Positions 25,601-32,764 of a stretch of 32,764 nucleotides of DNA are shown piece after piece; position 1 is the stretch's first letter, and every line of letters begins with the position of its first letter. The notes under the pieces were generated by a model, which was given only the letters and a program-made list of their open reading frames with translations, was not told the origin of the DNA and ran no database searches. Source of the DNA: an uncultured Paraprevotella sp. (GTDB taxonomy: Bacteria > Bacteroidota > Bacteroidia > Bacteroidales > Bacteroidaceae); NCBI GenBank assembly GCA_947177395.1, contig CAMWUI010000034.1, positions 1 through 32,764 of the forward strand, given 5' to 3'. The position numbers and the translations under genes were made by a program.

Positions 25601-27278
25601 GAGCCACGCCAGTGGAATCACTCTGATAAGATATCGTCAGCTTAAACTTATCGCTTTGCGTACTGGTGGCTCCCAGGCTATACACATTCTTCATCATCAG
25701 ATGCCATGTACCGGACTGGGGGGAATTGGATGTGCTTTTTAATGTTTTTAGGAAAAGTGCCTGCTGATTGTCCGTTATATCCGAGGAAAACTCTCCCACC
25801 TGGTATGTCACTCCGTTATATGTATATTCATAGGCAACCGCCAACACTTCGTCCGATTGTAAGGTAAAATTCAATGAGACATATCCCAGAGCATTATTGA
25901 CAACATATTCACTGGTCGAAAGTTTACGGGCACTCTGCAGTTTTTCATAATCAGTGCCTCCTTCAAAACCGGGTATCTGATCCAACACCGATGTTGTTTG
26001 ACTGATGTCCCGGGCCGCCAGATAGTCCGCCTGTAAAGTCGCATAAAGCGTATTTGAACGGTTTCCCGGAACTTTTAATCCCGTTGAAGCCCACAATCCG
26101 GGACGGCTGATATGTTCGCCTTCGCCTAAGTCCGTAAATCCGACAATATTTCTGTTATTCTCGTTGCTTCCGTTTTTATTCGTCACCCACAGCTCGATAC
26201 GTTTGATTGTTATGCCCGAAGCTACCGTGGGAAGATTGCGCAGATTATTGTCATAAGTGTCACGAAAATAATAAGCAAGAAAAAAGTGGCGGTTTTCCTC
26301 GTAATTAGTTGCGGAGAATTCGTAAGAATTCAATTGTGTGCCTCCTTTAGAGGATACTGTTTTGGAGGATGATTTCTTCTGGGACACGACAGTCTGCATA
26401 TTCAGTTTGCCGAACTGCAAATCCGTACGGAAGCCAAACAGAGAAGAAGCGCCCCGAATCAGGGATGAATTGGTCGGCAACGACACATTACCCGCTTCCA
26501 CCAGTTTGACGATTTCGTCTTCCTTGCCTTCATATTTCAATTTTAACTGCTGTGTGTCAAAATCAAACGTGGCATCCGTATTATAGTTCAGGTTCATGTT
26601 GACTTTGTCACCCACCTGCCCGTTCATGCTCAGGTTTATTTTTTCGTCAAAGTCGAATCCGAACGTTTTCCGTTTGCTTACCGCCAGACTGGGATTATCA
26701 ATCTTTTTTGTATTGCCCCCGATTTTCAGTTCAGCTGTTCCCTGTGTCTTGATACGCACGCCTCCCGGCCCGAAAATCTTTTCCGCAGGCCCCAAGTCAA
26801 ACTGCATATCCGTAAAGTCAAACTTATTCTTGCCCGCATTAGCAAAAGCCTCCTCGTTTCTTTGGCGATAATAGTTCTGCAGAGACTGCCGGAGTGTCCA
26901 TTGCTGATACTCTTCCGGTGTCATCAATATGGGAGCATTCAGATAACCGTCACCGAACTTCGTACCCACGGTATACATATTCGTTTTCTCATCATATACC
27001 GCTTCCGTCTGCAAATTCTCAGGATCCCTCAGGTCCGCCGATTTTTTCGCCAAATCCTTCTCCGTCTGCGGAGCGGTCCGCTTCACGGTATAGCGAGGCT
27101 TGCGTACGGTATCCGGAGGCAGGGACGCCGCGATAGCATCCTTTGCGGTCCACTCGGCTCCGGTCTTCAACATTCCCGACAACCATAAGGCATTCGTACC
27201 GCCCCCAAAGGCAGCCCATGTATTCACACTTATCACGGTGAACAAGACAACCATCAGTCTATATACGGGATGTTTCAT
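19647..27278 (-). CDS. sprA: SprA/Sov-family giant outer-membrane translocon protein
   Basis: Protein of 2,543 residues with a signal peptide (MKHPVYRLMVVLFTVISVNTWA). Its size and content match SprA of Flavobacterium and Sov of Porphyromonas (about 2,400-2,500 residues), the very large beta-barrel through which type IX secretion cargo leaves the cell. Sequence features include the N-terminal plug/TonB-like region, many repeating beta-strand stretches, and a basic/acidic coiled-coil-like insert rich in Lys, Glu and Ala at about residues 1905-1960. It starts 32 bp after ruvA on the same strand, an arrangement I recall from other Bacteroidetes. No other type IX component is in this window, so function here rests on family knowledge. 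Confidence 0.93.
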   Translation of the reverse strand: MKHPVYRLMVVLFTVISVNTWAAFGGGTNALWLSGMLKTGAEWTAKDAIAASLPPDTVRKPRYTVKRTAPQTEKDLAKKSADLRDPENLQTEAVYDEKTNMYTVGTKFGDGYLNAPILMTPEEYQQWTLRQSLQNYYRQRNEEAFANAGKNKFDFTDMQFDLGPAEKIFGPGGVRIKTQGTAELKIGGNTKKIDNPSLAVSKRKTFGFDFDEKINLSMNGQVGDKVNMNLNYNTDATFDFDTQQLKLKYEGKEDEIVKLVEAGNVSLPTNSSLIRGASSLFGFRTDLQFGKLNMQTVVSQKKSSSKTVSSKGGTQLNSYEFSATNYEENRHFFLAYYFRDTYDNNLRNLPTVASGITIKRIELWVTNKNGSNENNRNIVGFTDLGEGEHISRPGLWASTGLKVPGNRSNTLYATLQADYLAARDISQTTSVLDQIPGFEGGTDYEKLQSARKLSTSEYVVNNALGYVSLNFTLQSDEVLAVAYEYTYNGVTYQVGEFSSDITDNQQALFLKTLKSTSNSPQSGTWHLMMKNVYSLGATSTQSDKFKLTISYQSDSTGVALTYLPVAHLKDKPLLRVMNLDRLDAKNRPNPNGQFDYIEGYTISKGRIIFPVVEPFGSHLRKVIGDDALADEFCFDELYDSTKTVARQIAEKDKFLLSGEYKGNNGSEIDLGAMNIPQGSVVVTAGGVTLVENTDYTVDYSMGRVTIINQGILDAGTKVNVSLESNENYGMQRKTMVGLNLQYDFSKNFTMGGTFMFLNEQPLTSKVNMGEEPLRNTLWGLNMSWKRESQWLTKMLDKIPLVNCTAPSHISFTGEFAQLLAGQNKKVQGGASYLDDFENTKNGISVMQPVSWMMSSVPSDFEDSKRIDDVSGGYHRALLSWYYVDPIFTRRSSTLTPSHIKSDLNQLSNHYVREVYEVELYPNKAQNSYNATASLSVLNLAYYPTERGAYNLNPNVTSAGRLMLPADNWGGMMRRLDTNDFETANIEYIEFWMLDPFIYTREKPGNYGGDFYINLGEVSEDILRDGKKFYESGMPIDGNPAYYTETAWGRVPNTTSVTYAFNNQSGARDRQDVGLNGLNSTEERTYGAYQKYLTEIQGKVNPAVFDSIWADPAGDDYHYYRGSDYDAVQLSILDRYKRINMPEGNSRSSDNSPEAYDTSYKTTPDVEDINQDYTLNEYEKYFQYKVSIRPEDLKVGENYIVDKRTASVPLRNGNTEEVNWYQFRIPLENYQKRVGNINDFTSIRFMRMFLTGFEEPVILRFATLDLVKGEWRPYKQSLYVGEAPSGGTLEVSAVNIEENNDKTPVNYVLPPGISRVVDPSQTQLSEANEQALSLTAKDLATGDARAVYKNCNIDMRQYKHLQMFVHANALPENVTELEDNEMSVFIRLGSDYKNNFYEYEIPLRLTPEGFYDTYSAAGCQAVWPEENMLDVDLSVFTDLKRRRNQAKSLGKVTFNSLFSEYDAKRPNNKISVMGNPTLGEVKTIMIGVRNNSRAVKSAEVWVNELRLQEYSNDGGWAAQGTLNVQLSDIGSVNLQGHMETAGFGGIEQTVMERNNEDTYDYNITTSMELGKLLPEKAKLSMPLYYSYSKEVIKPKYNPLDTDLLLKDALEACTTEHERDSLETLTTTRTVNKNLSLSNVKVNVATPKHPMPYDPANFSFNYSHSHSRKSGETTVRETEDVWRGGMNYSYSPVYKSYEPLKKKIKSKSKWFNILKDVNLNYLPQNLAFNTDISRTYYELQERDMDNLDNPNSLPLSFSQEFLWNREFTLRWDLTKALHLTFSSATHAEIVEPYTPVNKDLYPDSYHAWKDSVWQSIKGWGTPLDYQQTFNASYKLPIDKIPCFDWITANGTYTADYSWLRGTKLEDGSTMGNTVNTQRTVNVSGRFNMETLYNHAPFLKEANRRFSASGRKKEADKKKAEKTKKEKAKQEQEAKLKAAQDKAVAEGRVDENGKPLLSDKEMAELGNDRGVANAKQAPSKFKGFAQEIALKPDTTLTVKHNQKSKKIRVTALTAEGKHYPLKFKKIDANHIRILNMDTTKLRLNVVALPKASEKKWYPYLQGASRFLMMVRNVSVSYRNTYGMNLPGFLPGVGDMLGQGTGGGLKPGLDFAFGFMDDSYIDKAAERGWLLMTDSISTPAATNLVEDLQIKATLEPIADLKIDLNASRTVNKSKSIQYMYAGAPTTQTGSFTMTTISIGSSFESRGNADNGYSSKTFERFRGYLHAFRNRVEAQYAGASYPVGSGLKGDFNPENGTVDMYSSDVMIPAFLAAYTGGGERSPLDIFPSLARMLPNWSVSYKGLGQLPWLRDHFKSVTLTHGYKSIYSVGAYNTFSSWMQYMGDLGFVENTVSGNLVPSTMYDVSTVSVNEAFSPLVGLNVTLNNNMTVKAEYKRTRVLTLSMTSVQLNEASSNDFVIGWGYKINDFKFSNLFGGGKRKERQSRSALGKDAKTEKKSNRNTFSHDLNMRFDLSFRNQDAISRNIQTDLSEATSGNKAIKTSFSADYTMSRYMTLSLYYDRQRNQPLLSSNAYPTITQDFGFSLRFSLTR

Positions 27279-27310
27279 GCCTTTGATTTTTCCGAATAGA
27301 GACTATCTGT

Positions 27311-27910
27311 TTACAACCGTTTTAAAGCCAATTTAATAACCCGCTCAACCGGTGCGGACGGTTCTTCCTTCAATATAGCAACAGCCACCTTATGAGACGG
27401 AGCCGACGGGAATCCCAACATCGTAAGTGCCGCAACAGCTTCGTCCAAAACTTCCGGACTTTCTGCGACGGAAGACTTCACCGAAACAGAACCGTCTCTT
27501 CCATCCATAACCGTACTTATTTTGTCTTTCAAGTCTACGATGATACGCTGGGCCGTTTTCAGGCCGATTCCCTTCACCGCTTTCAGCACTTTCTCATTTC
27601 CGGTTCCAATCACGTCACACAATTCCGCCGGAGTCAGGGCAGACAAAATCATCCGGGCCGTATTTCCCCCGATACCCGACACGCTTACAAGCAACAGAAA
27701 CAACTCACGCTCTCTTTTTTCAGAAAATCCGTAAAGAACATGGGCATCCTCACGAATGCTTTCATACACAAAAAGTTTCACGTCTTTCCGTTCCTGCAGA
27801 GCCGAATAAGTATTCAACGAAATATTGAGTCCATAACCCACTCCACAACACTCTACAACAGCCTGGGCCGGTGTCAACTCCGCAAGCGTGCCTTTAATAT
27901 ATTCAATCAT
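27311..27910 (-). CDS. ruvA: Holliday junction branch migration protein RuvA
   Basis: Protein of 199 residues that binds four-way DNA junctions and works with the RuvB motor in recombinational repair. The start [20 protein letters not shown] is the standard N-terminal OB-fold. The helix-hairpin-helix region [12 protein letters not shown] and the later [20 protein letters not shown] are clear, and the C-terminal domain that contacts RuvB ends [12 protein letters not shown]. It lies between the nucleotidyltransferase gene (81 bp upstream) and sprA (32 bp downstream), so it may be co-transcribed with sprA. Confidence 0.97.
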   Translation of the reverse strand: MIEYIKGTLAELTPAQAVVECCGVGYGLNISLNTYSALQERKDVKLFVYESIREDAHVLYGFSEKRERELFLLLVSVSGIGGNTARMILSALTPAELCDVIGTGNEKVLKAVKGIGLKTAQRIIVDLKDKISTVMDGRDGSVSVKSSVAESPEVLDEAVAALTMLGFPSAPSHKVAVAILKEEPSAPVERVIKLALKRL

Positions 27911-27991
27911 AGTAGCAATCGTACAAGTCTATACTTAAAAGAACGCTTCGAATGCTTACTTTATTGTTTTGTCCGATGACAAAATAAGGTC

Positions 27992-29425
27992 TTATTTCAC
28001 AGGTTTCAGCCCCATCTTCTCCGCACGTTCCAAAATATAGCGCAACGCCGCATCGTGTTCGTTCGGCACCACTCCGTCCAGGATGGCGTCCTTCAAAGAA
28101 GCTTTCAGACTTCCCACCTCACGACAGGGCGGCAAACCAAACATTTCCATAATCTCGGCACCGCCCACAGGAGGCTGAAAATTGCGTATATGGTCGCGGA
28201 TTTCCAAATCTTCCAATTTCCGGCGCACCAATTTGAAATTATCGAGAAAGCGCTGTTTGCGCTGTGCATTCTTCGACGTTATGTCCGCCTCGCACAACGT
28301 CATCAGATCGTCTATATCGTCCCCGGCCTCGAACAACAGCCTGCGCACAGCCGAGTCCGTCACTTCTTCGTCCGCTATCACGATAGGGCGCATGTGCAAG
28401 CCTACCAGTTTCTGCACATACTTCATCTTTTCGTTCATCGGCAACTTCATCTTCCGGAATATCTCCGGTACCATTTTCTCACCCAGATAGTTATGATTGT
28501 GAAAGGTCCAACCTATCTTCGGCTCGAAACGCTTGCTCCGGGGCTTGCCGATATCATGCAACAACGCAGCCCAGCGCAACCACAGATTATCGCTCACGCG
28601 ACAGATATTGTCCAACACTTCCAAGGTATGATAGAAGTTGTCTTTATGAGCACGCCCCTTCATGAGTTCCACTCCTTCCAAAGCGGCCAGTTCCGGGAAA
28701 ATGAGAGGCAACAGTCCGCAGCGGGACAACTCCACAAATCCCTTAGACGGCGTATCAGTCATCATGATTTTGTTCAGTTCATCCGCAATACGTTCGCGGG
28801 AAATAATATGGATACGTTCCTTGTTCCGTTCCAACGCCGCGAATGTTTCTTCTTCGATATAAAAATTCAACTGCGTGGCAAAGCGTATGCACCGCATCAT
28901 ACGCAACGGATCGTCACTGAAAGTAATATCCGGATCAAGAGGAGTACGTATCATACGGTCTTCCATATCCCACACTCCGTCAAACGGATCCACCAATTCT
29001 CCGAAACGGGCTTCATTCAGACAAACAGCCAAAGCGTTTATCGTAAAATCACGACGGTTCTGATCATCCTCCAGTGTCCCGTCCTCCACCACGGGCTTCC
29101 TGGAATCATGGCTATAACTTTCTTTCCGCGCTCCAACAAACTCCACCTCCGTATTTTTATAATGCAACTGGGCCGTACCGAAGTTACGATACACGTTCAC
29201 ACGGGCACCATGCCCCAGCCGTTTGCCCACAGCTTCCGCCAGACCAATGCCGCTACCCACTACCACTACATCTATATCTTTAGACGGACGTTCCAAGAAA
29301 AGGTCACGCACATAACCGCCCACGACATAGCATTCCACACCCAGTTCATCTGCCGCTTTACCAATCAGATGAAATACCGGCTTATCCAGCAGTTTCTCAA
29401 AATCCGCACGAGAAAGTTGTTTCAT
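27992..29425 (-). CDS. cca: CCA-adding-type tRNA nucleotidyltransferase with HD domain
   Basis: Protein of 477 residues. Class II nucleotidyltransferase motifs are in order: GGYVRD (36-41), the catalytic DID (50-52), RRDFTINAL (124-132) and DPLRMMRCIRFA (172-183). An HD domain follows with LLHDIGKPRSKRF (His290, Asp291). It should add or repair the 3' CCA of tRNA; poly(A) polymerase paralogues look similar, but the ordinary size and single-copy context favour tRNA nucleotidyltransferase. A -7 box lies 26 bp upstream, and it diverges from the lipoprotein gene. Confidence 0.93.
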   Translation of the reverse strand: MKQLSRADFEKLLDKPVFHLIGKAADELGVECYVVGGYVRDLFLERPSKDIDVVVVGSGIGLAEAVGKRLGHGARVNVYRNFGTAQLHYKNTEVEFVGARKESYSHDSRKPVVEDGTLEDDQNRRDFTINALAVCLNEARFGELVDPFDGVWDMEDRMIRTPLDPDITFSDDPLRMMRCIRFATQLNFYIEEETFAALERNKERIHIISRERIADELNKIMMTDTPSKGFVELSRCGLLPLIFPELAALEGVELMKGRAHKDNFYHTLEVLDNICRVSDNLWLRWAALLHDIGKPRSKRFEPKIGWTFHNHNYLGEKMVPEIFRKMKLPMNEKMKYVQKLVGLHMRPIVIADEEVTDSAVRRLLFEAGDDIDDLMTLCEADITSKNAQRKQRFLDNFKLVRRKLEDLEIRDHIRNFQPPVGGAEIMEMFGLPPCREVGSLKASLKDAILDGVVPNEHDAALRYILERAEKMGLKPVK

Positions 29426-29450
29426 AACAATGCTTTAACAGTATTTGATG

Positions 29451-29458
29451 CAAAATTA
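29451..29458 (-). promoter_or_regulatory. -7 box of the tRNA nucleotidyltransferase gene
   Basis: On the minus strand TAATTTTG is an exact TAnnTTTG match 26 bp before the start codon. A TTG at 17 bp upstream is a poor -33 candidate. Confidence 0.5.
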
Positions 29459-29502
29459 CTATTTTTTTACCCGTACAACGCGTTTATGAAAGTAAAAAAA
29501 CG

Positions 29503-29510
29503 TATTTTTG
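29503..29510 (+). promoter_or_regulatory. -7 box of the lipoprotein gene
   Basis: TATTTTTG matches TAnnTTTG and lies 26 bp before the start codon. A TTTA at 29483-29486 is close to a -33 element but with a short 16-bp spacer. Confidence 0.5.
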
Positions 29511-29536
29511 CTCATAGAACAACGATAAACGACTAC

Positions 29537-29998
29537 ATGAAAAACATTATCACCTGCGTTGTACTGGCCTTATTTGCCACGTCCTGCCAGCAAGACAAAG
29601 ATAATCCCGAACAGGCGGCACTTCCTCTTTTAAATGCCGCGCGTACAGAAATGACCAAAAAGGACTATCAGGCCGCCCGCGACAGTATTATCCGTTTAAG
29701 ACAATCATTCCCCACTGCATTCCAGTCCCGCATGGCTGCCATCCTGTTAATGGACAGTATCGAGCTGTCTGAAGCGAAAGATTCTCTCGCTATACAGGAT
29801 GCCCGACTGCAAGAGGAACGTGACAAACTGGAAGCCATCAAAAGCCGGCAAGATGCCTTAAAGCAGGATGAATACTACGAACAGAAGAACAAGGTGTTCT
29901 ATATGGAACAGCACCTGGACGAAGTCGCGGCCAAGGTGAAATTTTACATCCGTAAAATAGATATCGACAAAAAAAAGAATCAGGCACAGGCTGGTTGA
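29537..29998 (+). CDS. Small coiled-coil lipoprotein of unknown function
   Basis: Protein of 153 residues. The lipobox FATSC places the lipidated cysteine at residue 17 and marks export to the membrane, probably the outer membrane. The remainder is strongly helical and charged, with a likely coiled coil at about residues 70-125 (EERDKLEAIKSRQDALKQDE) and a lysine-rich end. I do not recognise a named family; it resembles small periplasmic helical lipoproteins of Bacteroidales. The same frame stays open far upstream, antisense to the nucleotidyltransferase, but the lipobox and promoter fix the start here. Confidence 0.82.
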   Translation: MKNIITCVVLALFATSCQQDKDNPEQAALPLLNAARTEMTKKDYQAARDSIIRLRQSFPTAFQSRMAAILLMDSIELSEAKDSLAIQDARLQEERDKLEAIKSRQDALKQDEYYEQKNKVFYMEQHLDEVAAKVKFYIRKIDIDKKKNQAQAG

Positions 29999-30014
29999 CC
30001 AAACCGACACGGAT

Positions 30015-30194
30015 CTACCAAAACTTATTTGCGGAAGGATTGTATTCAAATCCTGCCGCCGCCAATGCACTTTCCAGTTCCTCGCGGTCAATATGCAAGT
30101 CTTCGCACAATCTGTCCAATGAGGGATAAAAATCCCGCAACTTCTGGTTCACGACGCTCATCAACATAAACGGTTCTTTCGGCAGTTCATCCAT
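30015..30194 (-). CDS. DUF4250 family small protein
   Basis: A 59-residue gene beginning MDELPKEPFMLMSVVNQKLR and ending EYNPSANKFW, with CEDLHIDREELE in the middle. This matches what I recall of the DUF4250 family, short cytoplasmic proteins widespread in gut Bacteroidales and Firmicutes, with no known role. It has no signal peptide or membrane segment. It lies 78 bp downstream of the CotH-family gene on the same strand and its stop codon is 17 bp from the end of the convergent lipoprotein gene. Confidence 0.85.
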   Translation of the reverse strand: MDELPKEPFMLMSVVNQKLRDFYPSLDRLCEDLHIDREELESALAAAGFEYNPSANKFW

Positions 30195-30272
30195 TTCCTT
30201 ATATACCTTATTTTTACTAAATACAGATGCACATGTGCGGAATGAATTAAATCCTATTCTACAGTATCACGC

Positions 30273-32603
30273 CTATTGTATCATCACCTTACGTTTTCCC
30301 ACCAGATATAGACCTTTTGAGAAACCGTTCAGACTAGTCGTGCCCGCACCGACGGACTCACGACGGACAATCCGTCCGCTGGCATCGCAGACAACCACTT
30401 CCTGCGGATATCCGGCAACCAGCACCATCTCGCCACGGGCACCGGCATATACCTGCAACGACGAGGGCATGCCCGGTTCTTCAATGCCATCCGGAAGCAA
30501 ATCCGGCAAGGCCCCGATATTCCACTGCTGATCCACATAAGCCATGCGTTTTGTGAACCAATCGTTCAGATACTCCATTTCCTCATCCAGATCAATGGTC
30601 CCTACATCCGTGTTCGTCCAACGCAACTTCTCCCGTTCCGACACACCGCAACGGTCAAAACGTTCTTTATAAACCTGAAAACGGGCCAGAATACTATCCG
30701 TATGCAAAGCTCCTTTTCTCAATTCCTTGTAACGGTAACGGACCGAATCGTTGAAGTTGTTCACATTGCACAATTTCAGCCGGCGAAACAGGTTAAAGTC
30801 CCCGTGTTCGTTGTGTGTGATATAATTCGTATAATTCTGCTCCGGATTAATAGGCGAGGCGTCCCACCGCCGCCCGCAGGTGGAATCCAAGTCCCACAGT
30901 GCAGGTGTCAGGCGTTTGTCCATATTCCTGTTGTAAATGCCCCAATACATATTTTTCCCGTGATTATCCGCACTTAAGATAATCTCCATCAGAATATAAT
31001 AATCCATCAGGGCCGGGTAGTCAAAATAATCACACACCTGCGCCCTAAAGGTCGTATTTTTGACCGTACTTACAAAATTCACCGCATTATACAAATCTCC
31101 CCAGTCTATCGCTTCCTCGTCATCCATATCGGGATACTTCATCTCATATCCGTCCCACGTCTCCGACTGATTGGAATATGCCCCCGGACTGGTCATCGGG
31201 TAAGACTGACTGTTGAAATTGTGCCCCATAAAAACACTGTAACTCCAATCGGATGCCTTATACAACAGACCTGTAATACTGTGTTCTCCCATTTGCGGAG
31301 CATATTTCTTCAGCTTCATCTGCTTCCGGTCTATTTTCTCCGTCATACAATACAGACCGATGTAACTGCCGTTGAGAAACAATTCTACATATTGCCCACG
31401 GGTTCCGGTCAGTGCCTTCGGTTCCTTTTCTATATAATAAGGTTTACGGGCATAGTTATTCCACAGATCCGTCACGACTCTGTTCCGCATCCTGGCCTTG
31501 TCTACCACCATACCATCCAAAATCCAGTTGTTATCCGAACGCAAACCGAAGAAAGAAACATCCCGCGGCTCTCCGTTCTCATCATACAGTTTCACGGCAT
31601 ACTGCTTCTTGTTACGGTAACGCGTCGTAGCTCCCCTCCATCTGATACGTGCGCGAATCATCGTATCGGCTCCACATACATCCGGCTCCGTCACCCGGAT
31701 TGTTGCATCCTTATATCCTTCGTCAAAATCCCCGTATATCTGCACAAGAGGCAACGAAGTAAAAACCAGCATCGCCTCCATCTCCTCCGTGCCTGTACGA
31801 AACGTCATCGTCTGAGCCCGGCCACCGGCAATAGAAGTAAACGTATGCTCTTCTCCGGGAACAAGTCGAGTGTCTTCGAGGAACAATTCGGCATTGGAAT
31901 CTTTCAGCTCAAAGTCCAGACGCCCGGTATAACTGTCTGACTTCAAACATTCATCCGGTACGGTACAATAGTAGACAGAAGACATCCTGTCATAAACAAG
32001 AGCATGCCCTCCTATCGACAGTCCTTCCACCCCGGTAGCAAATGAAGACGCAAACGCAGTCACTTGTTCCCCAGCCTTATTATAAAAACAGAACTTCTGA
32101 TTATAGGCAGGCGAACCGGCATTCGCATACGTGCCCAATACGTAAGAGTCAACCCGGAGATCCATCAGATGGGACGGTTCATACACATTGCGGATCATCC
32201 AACTGTTATCAGCCAGCAGTGACAATGTCCATCGAGAACTGTCGCCCCGCAACTGCTCGGTGAGATCCACATAACGACGGGTATAACTCCCGTCTTCACG
32301 TTGATTATCCCACGTAAGATAGTGGCCAGTCTTTTCGTTGCGCAAGGTATATTGCCCGTTAGCAACCTTGCGGACCTCCCAATAAGCAGAACCGTCCGAC
32401 GGCATCCCGGAAGCATAAAACAAAGGAGTACTGGCTCCTGCCACGCTGCCCGGCACCCAAGCGCCGGATGTCTGCACATGCAGAGAAGCTATCCGGAACG
32501 CTCCCATATAAACTCCGGTCTCCTCAACCGGTTCAGATGCGTTGACCGGCATATAGGCTACCAGCACCAGCATACATACAAACTTACGCAAAAAACGATT
32601 CAT
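30273..32603 (-). CDS. Secreted CotH-family protein with T9SS-like C-terminal domain
   Basis: Protein of 776 residues from the start chosen (MNRFLRKF), with a signal peptide ending at about residue 22. The N-terminal 180 residues include YTLRNEKTGHYLTWDN and look like a ricin-type beta-trefoil lectin domain. A CotH kinase-like domain starts near residue 285, with RWRGATTRYRNKKQYAVKL (321-339), TEKIDR (421-426) and LWDLDSTCGRRWD towards its end. The last 60 residues (VYAGARGEMVLVAGYPQEV to GLYLVGKRKVMIQ) resemble the C-terminal sorting domains read by type IX secretion. CotH proteins include spore-coat kinases; activity here is untested. A longer GTG start would lie in the rRNA terminator and is unlikely. 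Confidence 0.88.
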   Translation of the reverse strand: MNRFLRKFVCMLVLVAYMPVNASEPVEETGVYMGAFRIASLHVQTSGAWVPGSVAGASTPLFYASGMPSDGSAYWEVRKVANGQYTLRNEKTGHYLTWDNQREDGSYTRRYVDLTEQLRGDSSRWTLSLLADNSWMIRNVYEPSHLMDLRVDSYVLGTYANAGSPAYNQKFCFYNKAGEQVTAFASSFATGVEGLSIGGHALVYDRMSSVYYCTVPDECLKSDSYTGRLDFELKDSNAELFLEDTRLVPGEEHTFTSIAGGRAQTMTFRTGTEEMEAMLVFTSLPLVQIYGDFDEGYKDATIRVTEPDVCGADTMIRARIRWRGATTRYRNKKQYAVKLYDENGEPRDVSFFGLRSDNNWILDGMVVDKARMRNRVVTDLWNNYARKPYYIEKEPKALTGTRGQYVELFLNGSYIGLYCMTEKIDRKQMKLKKYAPQMGEHSITGLLYKASDWSYSVFMGHNFNSQSYPMTSPGAYSNQSETWDGYEMKYPDMDDEEAIDWGDLYNAVNFVSTVKNTTFRAQVCDYFDYPALMDYYILMEIILSADNHGKNMYWGIYNRNMDKRLTPALWDLDSTCGRRWDASPINPEQNYTNYITHNEHGDFNLFRRLKLCNVNNFNDSVRYRYKELRKGALHTDSILARFQVYKERFDRCGVSEREKLRWTNTDVGTIDLDEEMEYLNDWFTKRMAYVDQQWNIGALPDLLPDGIEEPGMPSSLQVYAGARGEMVLVAGYPQEVVVCDASGRIVRRESVGAGTTSLNGFSKGLYLVGKRKVMIQ

Positions 32604-32672
32604 TAAAGATACTCTTTTATGCAGTTTACATTCAAGAAACAGGCTAATCCACAGGAAAGCCCCAATAACAGA

Positions 32673-32702
32673 ACTCCCCCGGCCACATAGTTTCCGGGGG
32701 AG
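32673..32702 (-). terminator. rRNA operon terminator hairpin
   Basis: A GC-rich stem (CTCCCCCGG with CCGGGGGAG, plus strand 32674-32682 and 32694-32702) lies just downstream of the 5S gene on the minus strand. A T6 run also follows the 5S sequence directly. Together these should stop rRNA transcription before the CotH-family gene. Confidence 0.7.
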
Positions 32703-32720
32703 ATTCACATTAAAAAACGA

Positions 32721-32764
32721 GGCGGCGACCTACTCTCCCACTTTCGCAGTACCATCGGCGCACA
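32721..32764 (-). rRNA. 5S ribosomal RNA, 3' part (cut by the window edge)
   Basis: Read on the minus strand, the sequence GCGCCGATGGTACTGCGAAA continues into GTGGGAGAGTAGGTCGCCGCC, the conserved 3' third of 5S rRNA. The gene runs off the right edge, so most of an rRNA operon lies outside the window. Confidence 0.92.

Noticed and set aside
28055..29536. Upstream 494 codons of the frame that ends with the lipoprotein gene
   Set aside because: They lie antisense to the tRNA nucleotidyltransferase and have no protein-like features; the lipobox start at 29537 is convincing.
32604..32708. GTG-started N-terminal extension of the CotH-family protein
   Set aside because: It would translate the rRNA terminator hairpin, while the internal ATG directly begins a normal signal peptide.

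Overview
The window looks like chromosome from a Bacteroides-type member of the Bacteroidales. The evidence is the gene content (SprA, a Bacteroides-type acyl-CoA dehydrogenase with EtfA and EtfB, a DUF4250 protein, a DUF4143-type ATPase relic, a cambialistic-type superoxide dismutase). In addition, many genes are preceded by the Bacteroidetes -7 box TAnnTTTG instead of an E. coli-type -10. The right edge cuts into the 3' end of a 5S rRNA gene on the minus strand, so an rRNA operon lies just beyond the window. No tRNA gene, insertion sequence or CRISPR array is visible.

Layout. 1-472: non-coding, with a strikingly regular TGTAC array. 473-6954: superoxide dismutase, nitroreductase, NhaC antiporter, POT-type peptide transporter and a SulP anion transporter, mostly single-gene units separated by clear promoters and terminators. 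7157-8322: a two-gene unit of a DUF2461 protein and a Bcp peroxiredoxin. 8425-12322: a tight minus-strand cassette reading, in transcription order, Cys-rich precursor peptide, radical SAM/SPASM enzyme, SPASM-like 'maturase', 93-residue accessory protein, tatA, tatC. 12323-12840: a long structured leader for that cassette with a 47-codon ORF. 12968-13227: the wreck of a DUF4143-type ATPase gene behind an 18-bp palindrome. 13301-17776: an outer-membrane beta-barrel protein and the acyl-CoA dehydrogenase/etfA/etfB operon. 18015-18887: a secreted alpha/beta hydrolase. 18893-19640: a repeat-filled intergenic region between convergent genes. 19647-29425: sprA, ruvA and a CCA-adding-type nucleotidyltransferase, all minus. 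29537-32603: a small lipoprotein, a DUF4250 mini-gene and a secreted CotH-family protein with a T9SS-like tail.

The most interesting system is the 8425-12840 cassette. The precursor has six cysteines spaced exactly every fourth residue and a textbook twin-arginine signal. The same operon supplies a radical SAM/SPASM enzyme to modify it and a TatA/TatC pair that could export it folded. The modification genes match families I know as the 'CXXX repeat peptide' systems. Features that look new or under-described are the Tat signal plus co-operonic Tat translocase, the hairpin between precursor and enzyme genes, and the long leader.

The second oddity is a set of non-coding dyad arrays. One has TGTAC words alternating exactly 14 and 9 bp apart (period 23). 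One has about eleven units of 23-24 bp whose hairpin arms change together. One has GGTTCA/TGAACC words mainly on a 31-bp lattice that flips orientation at its centre. They have no assigned function.
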